Below, piece after piece: positions 25,008 to 33,102 of a stretch of 64,000 nt of DNA; position 1 is the stretch's first letter; every line of letters starts with the position of its first letter. Below the pieces are notes generated by a model that had not been told where the DNA came from, searched no databases, and was given only the letters and a program-made list of their open reading frames with translations. Position numbers and translations under genes: made by a program. The stretch comes from Streptomyces sp. CB00316. Its GTDB lineage: Bacteria; Actinomycetota; Actinomycetes; Streptomycetales; Streptomycetaceae. Where the stretch lies: NCBI RefSeq assembly GCF_001905595.1, contig NZ_LIXI01000011.1, forward strand, positions 366,351-430,350. The letters run 5' to 3'.

Positions 25008-26362
25008 CGCACGGCCTCCAGCAGGACCGGGGCGGGCTCCTGCGGCTGCCCGCCGGGGGCTTGGGTGAAGCGGACCCTCTCCGCGCGGTTGAGGCCGACC
25101 TGGCGGACGGTGATCCGCCAGCCGGGCAGTTCGGCCTGGTCACCGGGGGCGGGGATGCGGCCCAGCAGGTCGGCGACGAGCCCGGCGACGGTCTCGTACG
25201 GCCCCTCCGGCAGCTCCAGGCCCGCCCGGCTCAGGGTGTGGACCCGGCAGCTGCCCTCGGCGTCCCAGACCGGGCGGCCGTCCTCGCCGGTGGCGGTGGT
25301 GAGTTCGGGGCGGTCGGAGCCCACCGCGTCGTGCTCGTCGCGGACCTCGCCGACGAGCTCCTCGATGATGTCCTCCAGGGTGACGACCCCGGCGGTGCCG
25401 CCGTACTCGTCGACCACGACGGCTATCGGCTGCCCGTGGCGCAGCCGCCGCAGCAGCCGCTCCACGGGCAGGGTCCCGGGCACCAGGAGCGGGGCGACGG
25501 CGATCCGGCCGGCCGGGGTGCGCAGCCGCTCGTGGGCGGGGACGGCGAGGGCGTCCTTGAGGTGGACCATGCCGATGACCTCGTCGATCCGGTCCCGGTA
25601 GACCGGGAAGCGGGAGAGGCCGGTTGCGCGGGTGAGGTTGAGGACGTCCTCGGCGGTCGCGGAGGAGTGCAGGGCGCTGACCTTCACCCGGGGGGTCATG
25701 ACGTGCTGGGCGGTGAGCCCGGCCAGGGACAGGGTCCGTACGAAGAGGTCGGCGGTGTCCTGTTCCAGGGTGCCGGCCTCGGCGGAGTGGCGGGCCAGGG
25801 AGACCAGTTCGCCCGGGGTTCGGGCGGAGGCCAGCTCGTCGGTCGGCTCGACGCCGAAAAGCCGTACCAGCCGGTTGGCCAGCGTGTTCAGCGCGGTGAT
25901 GGCGGGCCGCAGCAGGGTCGCGAAGCGGGCCTGCGGTCCGGCGACGAACCGGGCGACCTGGAGCGGCCGGGAGACCGCCCAGTTCTTGGGGACGAGTTCA
26001 CCGACGACCATCTGCACGGCGGAGGCGAGCAGCATCCCGATGACGACACCGACGCCGGGGACCGCGCCCGCGGGCAGCCCGGTGGCGGTGAGGGGGCCGG
26101 CGAGCAGCTGGGCGAGGGCCGGTTCGGCGAGCATGCCGACGACCAGGGACGTGATGGTGATGCCGAGCTGGGTGCCGGAGAGCTGGAAGGAGAGTTCCCG
26201 CAGGGCGTCGACGACGGTGCGGGCCCGCCGGTCGCCCTCGGCGGCCGCGCGTTCGGCGTCGGGCCGGTCCACGGTGACGAGCCCGAATTCGGCTGCCACG
26301 AAGAACCCGTTGGCGAGGATGAGGAGGAAGGCCGCCGCGAGGAGCAGCAGAGGGGTGGTCAT
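25004..26362 (-). CDS. CNNM/CBS/CorC-domain transporter, full length
   Basis: 452 aa, ATG at 26362. CNNM membrane domain at 1-190 (LLLAAAFLLILANGFFVAAE, FQLSGTQLGITITSLVVGML, VVGELVPKNWAVSRPLQVAR), CBS pair at about 210-330 (LTAQHVMTPRVKVSALHSSA, LSRFPVYRDRIDEVIGMVHL, VVDEYGGTAGVVTLEDIIEE) and CorC_HlyC domain at about 345-425 (HTLSRAGLELPEGPYETVAG, WRITVRQVGLNRAERVRF). This is the standard three-domain architecture of the TlyC/CorC group. It is followed by the coupled short form. The PH-domain gene lies 199 bp upstream, so it may have its own promoter. Confidence 0.92.
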   Translation of the reverse strand: MTTPLLLLAAAFLLILANGFFVAAEFGLVTVDRPDAERAAAEGDRRARTVVDALRELSFQLSGTQLGITITSLVVGMLAEPALAQLLAGPLTATGLPAGAVPGVGVVIGMLLASAVQMVVGELVPKNWAVSRPLQVARFVAGPQARFATLLRPAITALNTLANRLVRLFGVEPTDELASARTPGELVSLARHSAEAGTLEQDTADLFVRTLSLAGLTAQHVMTPRVKVSALHSSATAEDVLNLTRATGLSRFPVYRDRIDEVIGMVHLKDALAVPAHERLRTPAGRIAVAPLLVPGTLPVERLLRRLRHGQPIAVVVDEYGGTAGVVTLEDIIEELVGEVRDEHDAVGSDRPELTTATGEDGRPVWDAEGSCRVHTLSRAGLELPEGPYETVAGLVADLLGRIPAPGDQAELPGWRITVRQVGLNRAERVRFTQAPGGQPQEPAPVLLEAVR

Positions 26363-26561
26363 GAGGCCGCCGCCTCCGGGGAAGGGGCGGCGCAGGTACT
26401 ACCGGACGATCCGTCCATTGCTGGAGGGAGTCACTCCTTGGGTCGCAGGAAGGCCCCGCGGGCCCCCACTGGGGCCGTGGAACGGGCGGGGCGGGGCGCA
26501 CGGGGCGCCGCCGCCCACCAGAGTAGACAAATGGGCCCCGCGCGGCGGGGGTCTCCGCCGG

Positions 26562-27023
26562 TCAGGGGGTGTCGTCGCCGACGGCCGACCGGGACTCGGC
26601 GAGGGCGCGCAGGGCGCGGGCGTCGCGGATGGCCTGCTGCTTGGCCATGCCGGGCTGGATGCCGAGGGCGGGCATGCTGGTGCCGTCGCTGAGGTCGAGG
26701 AAGACCCAGGGGTCGCCGGACCGCAGGTTGACGCGGAGGATCTCCTCCCAGGCCAGCCTGCGGGTCCGGGTGATGTTGACGACGGTGACCCCGGTGTCGT
26801 CGGCGGTGACCCGGGGCCTGCTGAGCAGGGCCAGGACGCCGAGGAAGAGCGCGGCGACGAAGATGAAGGTGACCCGCTCCCCCGGGTTGAGCCGCTCCAG
26901 CATCAGCGCGATGACCGTGATGACGAGGAACATCGCCAGGCCCACGCTCAGCAGGACCACCCGGGTGAGAGTGGGCCGGAAGGTGACCGGGAGGGTGGGG
27001 AGTTCGGGCCGGGGCGCGGACAT
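26562..27023 (-). CDS. PH-domain membrane protein
   Basis: 153 aa. Two membrane helices at about 21-42 (VVLLSVGLAMFLVITVIALM) and 50-68 (VTFIFVAALFLGVLALLSRP) are followed by a bacterial PH-like domain at about 70-130 (VTADDTGVTVVNITRTRRLA, WEEILRVNLRSGDPWVFLDL). This is the architecture of the actinobacterial CFP-6-like group found next to hisE/hisG in many genomes. Its function is not known. It lies 36 bp after hisG and very likely shares its transcript. Confidence 0.85.
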   Translation of the reverse strand: MSAPRPELPTLPVTFRPTLTRVVLLSVGLAMFLVITVIALMLERLNPGERVTFIFVAALFLGVLALLSRPRVTADDTGVTVVNITRTRRLAWEEILRVNLRSGDPWVFLDLSDGTSMPALGIQPGMAKQQAIRDARALRALAESRSAVGDDTP

Positions 27024-27059
27024 CGGGGTCTTCTCTCGGGTGTGCGGTGGCCGGGGCGC

Positions 27060-27908
27060 TCAGAGACGGCAGGCGTGGATGGCCGTGGTGAGGATGGCGC
27101 GGGCGCCGAGCTCGTACAGGTCGTCCATGATCCGCTGGGCCTCCTTGGCGGCGACCATGGAGCGCACGGCGACCCAGCCCTCGTGGTGCAGCGGGGAGAT
27201 GGTCGGCGACTCCAGGCCCGGGGTGAGCGCGACGGCGCGCTCCAGGTGCTCCACGCGGCAGTCGTAGTCCATCATCACGTAGGACCGGGCGACCAGGACG
27301 CCCTGGAGGCGGCGCAGGAACTGCTGGACCTTGGGGTCGCCGGTCGGGGCGCCGTTGCGGCGGATCACGACGGCCTCGGAGGTCATGATCGGGTCGCCGA
27401 TCACCTCGAGTCCGGCGTTGCGCATGCTGGTGCCGGTCTCCACGACGTCCGCGATGATCTGGGCGACGCCGAGCTCGATGGCGGTCTCGACCGCGCCGTC
27501 GAGGTGGACGATGGACGCCTTGACGCCGGCCTCGGTGAGGTGGGCGGCGACGATGCCCTCGTAGGAGGTGGCGATCGTCATGCCGTCGAAGTCCTGCGGG
27601 CCCGCGGCCGTGCCGGGCTTGGTGGCGTAGCGGAAGGTGGAGCGGGCGAAGCCGAGCTGGAGGATCTCCTCGGCGTCGGCGCCCGAGTCCAGCAGCAGGT
27701 CACGGCCGGTGATGCCGATGTCGAGCTTGCCGGAGCTGACGTAGATCGCGATGTCCCGGGGGCGGAGGTAGAAGAACTCGACCTCGTTCTCAGGGTCGAC
27801 CAGGACGAGCTCCTTGGACTCCTTGCGCTGCTGGTAGCCCGCCTCATGGAGCATGGCCATCGCAGAGCCGGAGAGTGCACCCTTGTTGGGGACGGCGATG
27901 CGCAGCAT
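27060..27908 (-). CDS. hisG: ATP phosphoribosyltransferase
   Basis: 282 aa, ATG at 27908 (MLRIAVPNKGALSGSAMAML). Catalyses the first step of histidine synthesis, ATP plus PRPP to phosphoribosyl-ATP. Family motifs: IGITGRDLLLDSGADAEEIL, ASIVHLDGAVETAIELGVAQ, IIADVVETGTSMRNAGLEVI (PRPP-binding) and a C-terminal domain of about 75 residues (SYVMMDYDCRVEHLERAVAL, GWVAVRSMVA), which makes it the long form with feedback regulation by histidine. It follows hisE by 59 bp; the pair lies downstream of the riboflavin genes, apart from the rest of the his pathway. Confidence 0.96.
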   Translation of the reverse strand: MLRIAVPNKGALSGSAMAMLHEAGYQQRKESKELVLVDPENEVEFFYLRPRDIAIYVSSGKLDIGITGRDLLLDSGADAEEILQLGFARSTFRYATKPGTAAGPQDFDGMTIATSYEGIVAAHLTEAGVKASIVHLDGAVETAIELGVAQIIADVVETGTSMRNAGLEVIGDPIMTSEAVVIRRNGAPTGDPKVQQFLRRLQGVLVARSYVMMDYDCRVEHLERAVALTPGLESPTISPLHHEGWVAVRSMVAAKEAQRIMDDLYELGARAILTTAIHACRL

Positions 27909-27967
27909 GAGGTCAGGTTCCTTTGTGCGGAGGGAGAACAGGGGGAAGTGCGGTGCTCGGGCCGGAC

Positions 27968-28240
27968 TCAGAGATGGGCGTAGACGTCGTCGAGGGAGAT
28001 CCCGCGGGCGACCATCATCACCTGGACGTGGTAGAGCAGCTGCGAGATCTCCTCGGCAGCGGCCTCCTTGCCCTCGTACTCGGCGGCCATCCAGACCTCG
28101 GCGGCCTCCTCGACGACCTTCTTGCCGATGGCATGCACGCCCTTGTCCACCAGCTCGGCGGTGCGCGAGGTGGAGGGGTCGCCTTCGGCGGCCTTGAGCT
28201 GGAGCTCGGTGAAGAGCTCTTCGAAGGTTTTGTGTCCCAT
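27968..28240 (-). CDS. hisE: Phosphoribosyl-ATP pyrophosphatase
   Basis: 90 aa, full length for HisE. Motifs of the MazG-like fold: KKVVEEAAEVWMAAEYEGKE (metal-binding Glu residues) and EEISQLLYHVQVMMVARGIS. It removes pyrophosphate from phosphoribosyl-ATP, the second step of histidine synthesis, directly after HisG. ATG at 28240. It lies 35 bp downstream of ribH on the same strand, so the last riboflavin gene and hisE-hisG probably share a transcript. Confidence 0.96.
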   Translation of the reverse strand: MGHKTFEELFTELQLKAAEGDPSTSRTAELVDKGVHAIGKKVVEEAAEVWMAAEYEGKEAAAEEISQLLYHVQVMMVARGISLDDVYAHL

Positions 28241-28275
28241 GATGGTCCTCAGAATACGGGGTCGCCGCGCGGTAC

Positions 28276-28761
28276 TCAGCGCCAGGGTTCGCTGACGGTC
28301 CGCAGCGTGGCCGCGGTCGCCACGGCGGCGGTGACCGCTTCGTGCCCCTTGTCCTCGTTGGACCCCTCGATGCCCGCCCGGTCGAGCGCCTGCTCCTCGG
28401 TGTCACAGGTGAGGACGCCGAAGCCGACGGGGACGCCGGTGTCGACGGTGACCTGGGTGAGGCCCATGGTGACGCCCTGGGACACGTACTCGAAGTGGGG
28501 GGTGCCGCCCCGGATGATCACGCCGAGCGCGACGATCGCGTCGTAGCCGCGGCCGGCGAGTACCTTGGCGACGACGGGCAGCTCGAAGGAGCCCGGGACG
28601 CGGAGCAGCGTCGGCTCGTCGATGCCCAGCTCGTGCAGGGCGCGCAGGGCGCCGTCGACGAGGCCGTCCATGACCTTCTCGTGCCACTGGGCCGCGATGA
28701 CGGCCACCCGGAGGTCGGCGCAGTTGCGTACGGACAGTTCGGGTGCACCCTTGCCGCTCAT
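28276..28761 (-). CDS. ribH: 6,7-dimethyl-8-ribityllumazine synthase
   Basis: 161 aa; AGGAGAACC immediately before the ATG at 28761. Condenses 5-amino-6-ribitylaminouracil with dihydroxybutanone phosphate. Motifs: RVAVIAAQWHEKVMDGLVDG, RVPGSFELPVVAKVLA, ALGVIIRGGTPHFEYVSQGV (phosphate and catalytic His region) and PVGFGVLTCDTEEQALDRAG. The family forms pentamers or 60-mers. It is the last riboflavin gene of the cluster. Confidence 0.97.
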   Translation of the reverse strand: MSGKGAPELSVRNCADLRVAVIAAQWHEKVMDGLVDGALRALHELGIDEPTLLRVPGSFELPVVAKVLAGRGYDAIVALGVIIRGGTPHFEYVSQGVTMGLTQVTVDTGVPVGFGVLTCDTEEQALDRAGIEGSNEDKGHEAVTAAVATAATLRTVSEPWR

Positions 28762-28816
28762 GGTTCTCCTGAAGCTCGTTGCGTAGAAGTGGTCGGTCGT
28801 TACCGGTCGGCCGTCG

Positions 28817-30117
<1,301 letters not shown>

Positions 30118-30121
<4 letters not shown>

Positions 30122-30762
30122 GCCGTGGCTCCTTCCAGAGCGGGTGTCCGCGTACGCAGCCACCAGTCGCGCATGCCCCACAGGACGAGGGCGCCGTAGA
30201 TGATGTAGACGAAGCCGGAGAAGGCGAAGCCGTTGGCGAAGTTCAGGGGGACGCCGACGAGGTCGACCAGGAGCCAGGCGAACCAGAACTCGACCATGCC
30301 GCGGGCCTGGGCGTACATCGCGACGATCGTGCCGACGAAGATGTACGCGTCCGGCCACGGGTCCCAGGAGAGCGACGGGACCAGGGTGAACAGGCCGCCG
30401 ACTGCGAGGGTGCCGAGGGCCGCGGCGCCGATCAGCACACCGCGCTCGCGCCAGGTGGCGAAGCGGACGGCGAGGGAGCCGTCCTGGGCCTGCTGCTTGC
30501 CGCGGTTCCAGGACTGCCAGCCCCACAGGGCGACGACGATGACGACCAGCTGCTTGCCCGCGCTGCCGGAGAGGTGCGCGGAGGCGAAGGCGACGAAGAG
30601 GATGGCGCCGGCGAGGAGCTGGGCGGGCCAGGTCCAGATGGAGCGCCGCCAGCCGAGGGCCAGGGCGACCAGGCCGATGAGGTTGCCGATCATGTCGGCC
30701 CACTTGATGTGCTGGCCGAACACGGTGAAGGCCTCGGAGTTGAGCCAGGAGACGGCGTTCAT
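30118..30762 (-). CDS. ribM: PnuC-family riboflavin transporter RibM
   Basis: 214 aa with about seven helices, for example DMIGNLIGLVALALGWRRSI at about 23, LLAGAILFVAFASAHL at about 49, LVVIVVALWGWQSWNRG at about 72, YIFVGTIVAMYAQARGMVEF and GFVYIIYGALVLWGMRDW. PnuC motifs WGWQSWNRG and FWFAWLLVDLVGVPL are present. In Corynebacterium and S. davawensis the copy inside the rib operon, RibM, takes up riboflavin (and roseoflavin) by facilitated diffusion. Its position between ribE and ribBA, with 4-base overlaps at both ends, fits that role rather than nicotinamide riboside uptake. Confidence 0.9.
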
Positions 30763-31400
30763 CGCGGGTCCTGCCCGGGCCGGTCGCTTCCCGGCATCGG
30801 GTCCTGCCCGGACCGGTCCCCGAGCAGCCGTTCGACGTACTTGGCGATGACGTCCACCTCCAGGTTGACCGGGTCGCCGGGCTGCTTGTGGCCGAGCGTG
30901 GTCAGGGCGAGAGTGGTGGGGATGAGGCTGATGGTGAAGTAGTCGGCCGCCGCCTCGACGACGGTGAGGCTGACGCCGTCGACGGTGATGGAGCCCTTCT
31001 CGACGACGTACCGGGTCAGCTCGGGCGGCAGGGAGACCTTGACGATCTCCCAGTGCTCGGAGGGGGTGCGCTCGACGATGGTGCCGGTGCCGTCCACGTG
31101 CCCCTGCACGATGTGCCCGCCGAGCCGGCCGCCGAGCGCCATCGGGCGCTCCAGGTTGACGCGGGAGCCGGTGGTGAGGGCGCCGAGGCTGGAGCGCTTG
31201 AGGGTTTCGGCCATCACGTCGGCGGTGAACTCGCCGTCGCCGGTCTCCACGACGGTGAGGCAGACGCCGTTCACCGCGATGGAGTCGCCGTGCTTGGCGC
31301 CGTCGGTGACGAGGGGGCCGCGCAGCCGGAAGCGGGAGGCGTCGGCGAGGGGCTCGACGGCGGTGACCTCACCCAGTTCTTCGACAATTCCGGTGAACAC
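30759..31400 (-). CDS. ribE: Riboflavin synthase
   Basis: 213 aa, GTG at 31400 (MFTGIVEELGEV). Two similar lumazine-binding barrels: 1-97, with AVNGVCLTVV, and 98-195, with ITVDGVSLTVVEA; the N-terminal MFTGI and HIVQGHVDGTG motifs are complete. It dismutates two 6,7-dimethyl-8-ribityllumazine molecules to riboflavin and the pyrimidine precursor. A Pro/Asp-rich tail of about 18 residues repeats a short motif (GQDPMPGSDRPGQDPR), probably not essential. It starts right at the stop of ribD and overlaps ribM. Confidence 0.96.
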   Translation of the reverse strand: MFTGIVEELGEVTAVEPLADASRFRLRGPLVTDGAKHGDSIAVNGVCLTVVETGDGEFTADVMAETLKRSSLGALTTGSRVNLERPMALGGRLGGHIVQGHVDGTGTIVERTPSEHWEIVKVSLPPELTRYVVEKGSITVDGVSLTVVEAAADYFTISLIPTTLALTTLGHKQPGDPVNLEVDVIAKYVERLLGDRSGQDPMPGSDRPGQDPR

Positions 31401-32501
31401 TCAGTTTCCCTTCCGAGCAGGGGCGGGGGCGGCGGTGATGCGCAGATCGGGGCCGATGCGGACCGTCTCGGTCACATCGAGGCGCAACGCGCGGGAGATG
31501 GTGGTGATTCCGGCGTCGCCGAGGGCCGCGGGGCCCGCGCCGAGCAGGACCGGGGCGAGGTAGCCGACGACCTTGTCGACCTTTCCCGCGGCGACGAAGG
31601 CACCGGCGAGGGTGGGGCCGCCTTCGAGGAGTACGGAGAGGACGCCGCGCCCGTGCAGGGCGGCGAGGAGGGCGTCGAGGTCCAGGCCGGGGCCGGTGGC
31701 GGCGCGGGGCAGCCGCAGGACGGTGTCCTCGGGGAGGTGGCCGGCGGGTGCGTCCTCGGCGACCGCGATCAGGGTGGACGCGGTGTCGTCCAGGACCCGG
31801 GCGCCGGGCTTGACGGCCGTGGCGTTCGTGTCGACGACGACGCGCAGGGGCTGGGTGGCGCCGTCGATGCCGCGTACACCCAGCTGGGGGTCGTCGGCGC
31901 GGGCGGTGCCCGAGCCCACGATCACCGCGTCCGCCTCGGCGCGGAGCCGGTGGACGTCGGCGCGGGCCTCGGGCGAGGTGATCCAGCGGCTGGTGGTGTC
32001 GGCGGCGGCGATGCGGCCGTCGAGGGTGGCGGCGTACTTCCACAGGACGTACGGGCGGCCCAGGCGCACCGAGGTGAGCCAGGCGGCGTTGCCCGCCTCG
32101 GCCTGGTCGGCGAGGAGGCCCTGCTCGACCTGGACCCCGGCCGCGCGCAGGGTGTCGGCACCGCCGGTGGCCTGCGGGTTCGGGTCGCCGACCGCGTACA
32201 CGACCCGGCTGATCCCGGCGTCCAGGAGGGCCTGGGCGCAGGGGCCGGTGCGGCCGGTGTGGTTACAGGGTTCGAGGGTGACGTAGGCGGTGCCGCCCCG
32301 GGCCCGCTCGCCGGCCGCGCGCAGGGCGTGGACCTCGGCGTGGGGCCCTCCGGCGCGCTGGTGGAAGCCTTCACCGGCCACGGCTCCGGAGGCGTCGGTG
32401 ATCACACATCCGACGACCGGATTGGGGCTCGTGGAGCCGAGACCGCGGGCTGCGAGCGTGACGGCTCGGCCCATGGCGGTGATGTCGGCTGCGGTGGCCA
32501 C
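31401..32501 (-). CDS. ribD: Bifunctional pyrimidine deaminase/reductase
   Basis: 366 aa, GTG at 32501 with AGGAGG 6 bases upstream, which decides the start. Deaminase domain 1-145: zinc ligands in GGPHAEVHALRAAG and TLEPCNHTGRTGPCAQALLD. Reductase domain about 150-360: VLWKYAATLDGRIAAADTTS, VIVGSGTARADDPQL, VLSVLLEGGPTLAGAFVAAG. It deaminates and reduces the pyrimidine intermediate of riboflavin synthesis using NADPH. First gene of the rib transcript, behind the FMN riboswitch. Confidence 0.96.
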   Translation of the reverse strand: MATAADITAMGRAVTLAARGLGSTSPNPVVGCVITDASGAVAGEGFHQRAGGPHAEVHALRAAGERARGGTAYVTLEPCNHTGRTGPCAQALLDAGISRVVYAVGDPNPQATGGADTLRAAGVQVEQGLLADQAEAGNAAWLTSVRLGRPYVLWKYAATLDGRIAAADTTSRWITSPEARADVHRLRAEADAVIVGSGTARADDPQLGVRGIDGATQPLRVVVDTNATAVKPGARVLDDTASTLIAVAEDAPAGHLPEDTVLRLPRAATGPGLDLDALLAALHGRGVLSVLLEGGPTLAGAFVAAGKVDKVVGYLAPVLLGAGPAALGDAGITTISRALRLDVTETVRIGPDLRITAAPAPARKGN

Positions 32502-32596
32502 CGGGTCCTCCTGCCTCTTTCGGGCACGGACTCCGGGGCCTGTCGATGACGACAGATGAAGCGGCTCACCAGGGGAAACGCCGAAAACCGAAGAAG

Positions 32597-32632
32597 GGAC
32601 GCAGGGGTCCGGAGGAACCCGGCCATGCGTCC
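32597..32632 (-). terminator. Terminator-like hairpin between FMN riboswitch and ribD
   Basis: On the minus strand a stem (GGACGCA / TGCGTCC outer arms, 32626-32632 with 32597-32603, plus an inner GGGT/ACCC) is followed by a T-rich stretch, CTTCTTCGGTTTTCGG. It lies 32 bp past the aptamer and 96 bp before the ribD start, a good candidate for the switch's expression platform. Confidence 0.6.
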
Positions 32633-32663
32633 GCCTACGGCGGCGTACCGATGAAGAACCGCC

Positions 32664-32790
32664 GCGCACTGCCTCCCATCCGGACTTTAACCGTCGGTCC
32701 AGGAATCCCACCTGGTCAACCGGCCGCTGGCTGCGGACGGGTCGCGGACTATAACCGCCGGTTCGGAATTGCACCGACCCCGGAGTGCGC
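32664..32790 (-). promoter_or_regulatory. FMN riboswitch (RFN element)
   Basis: The minus strand carries the conserved RFN blocks in order: a closing stem GCGCACT (32784-32790) with AGTGCGC (32664-32670), GGGGTCGGTGCAATTCCGAA, CCGGCGGTTATAGTCCGCGA, GGGATTCCTGGACCGACGG and TTAAAGTCCGGATGGGAGGC. About 127 nt. It should bind FMN and lower expression of the ribD-ribE-ribM-ribBA-ribH transcript. Confidence 0.96.
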
Positions 32791-32950
32791 TGCTACTGGT
32801 ACGGAACCAGTCTGCCACGGACGCTCCTCGGCCATGCGGGTGAGTGCTGTGGGCTGGGTCACAGGAGACTGGCGCATTCCCGCTCCGCCGGGTCGGCGGG
32901 AAATCGACGGAGGCGCCGACAACGTAGTCATTCGGAAAGTTGATCGCGAA

Positions 32951-32992
32951 AGGTCCAGACCTATTGACGCACTGGTCTAGTCCTCTTAATCT
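32951..32992 (+). promoter_or_regulatory. Chitinase promoter with DasR/direct-repeat boxes
   Basis: TTGACG (32964-32969), 17 bases, TAATCT (32987-32992). Two related boxes flank the -35: AGGTCCAGACCT (32951-32962) and ACTGGTCTAGTCCT (32971-32984). The first is the direct-repeat unit of Streptomyces chitinase promoters; the second resembles the DasR site ACTGGTCTAGACCA. Together they suggest control by N-acetylglucosamine. Confidence 0.85.
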
Positions 32993-33102
32993 CTGCGTCA
33001 CCTCCGAGGTTCGGTTCCCACGGTGTGCGCACACCGGGACCCCGATACGACCCACCCCTTTGCCAGTTGTGTTCTGCCGACCTCCCCAGGAGGAACGTCC
33101 AC

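Noticed and set aside
30888..32549. Long plus-strand frame opposite ribE-ribD
   Set aside because: Shadow of complete riboflavin genes; composition is Gly/Asp/Ala-rich without motifs.
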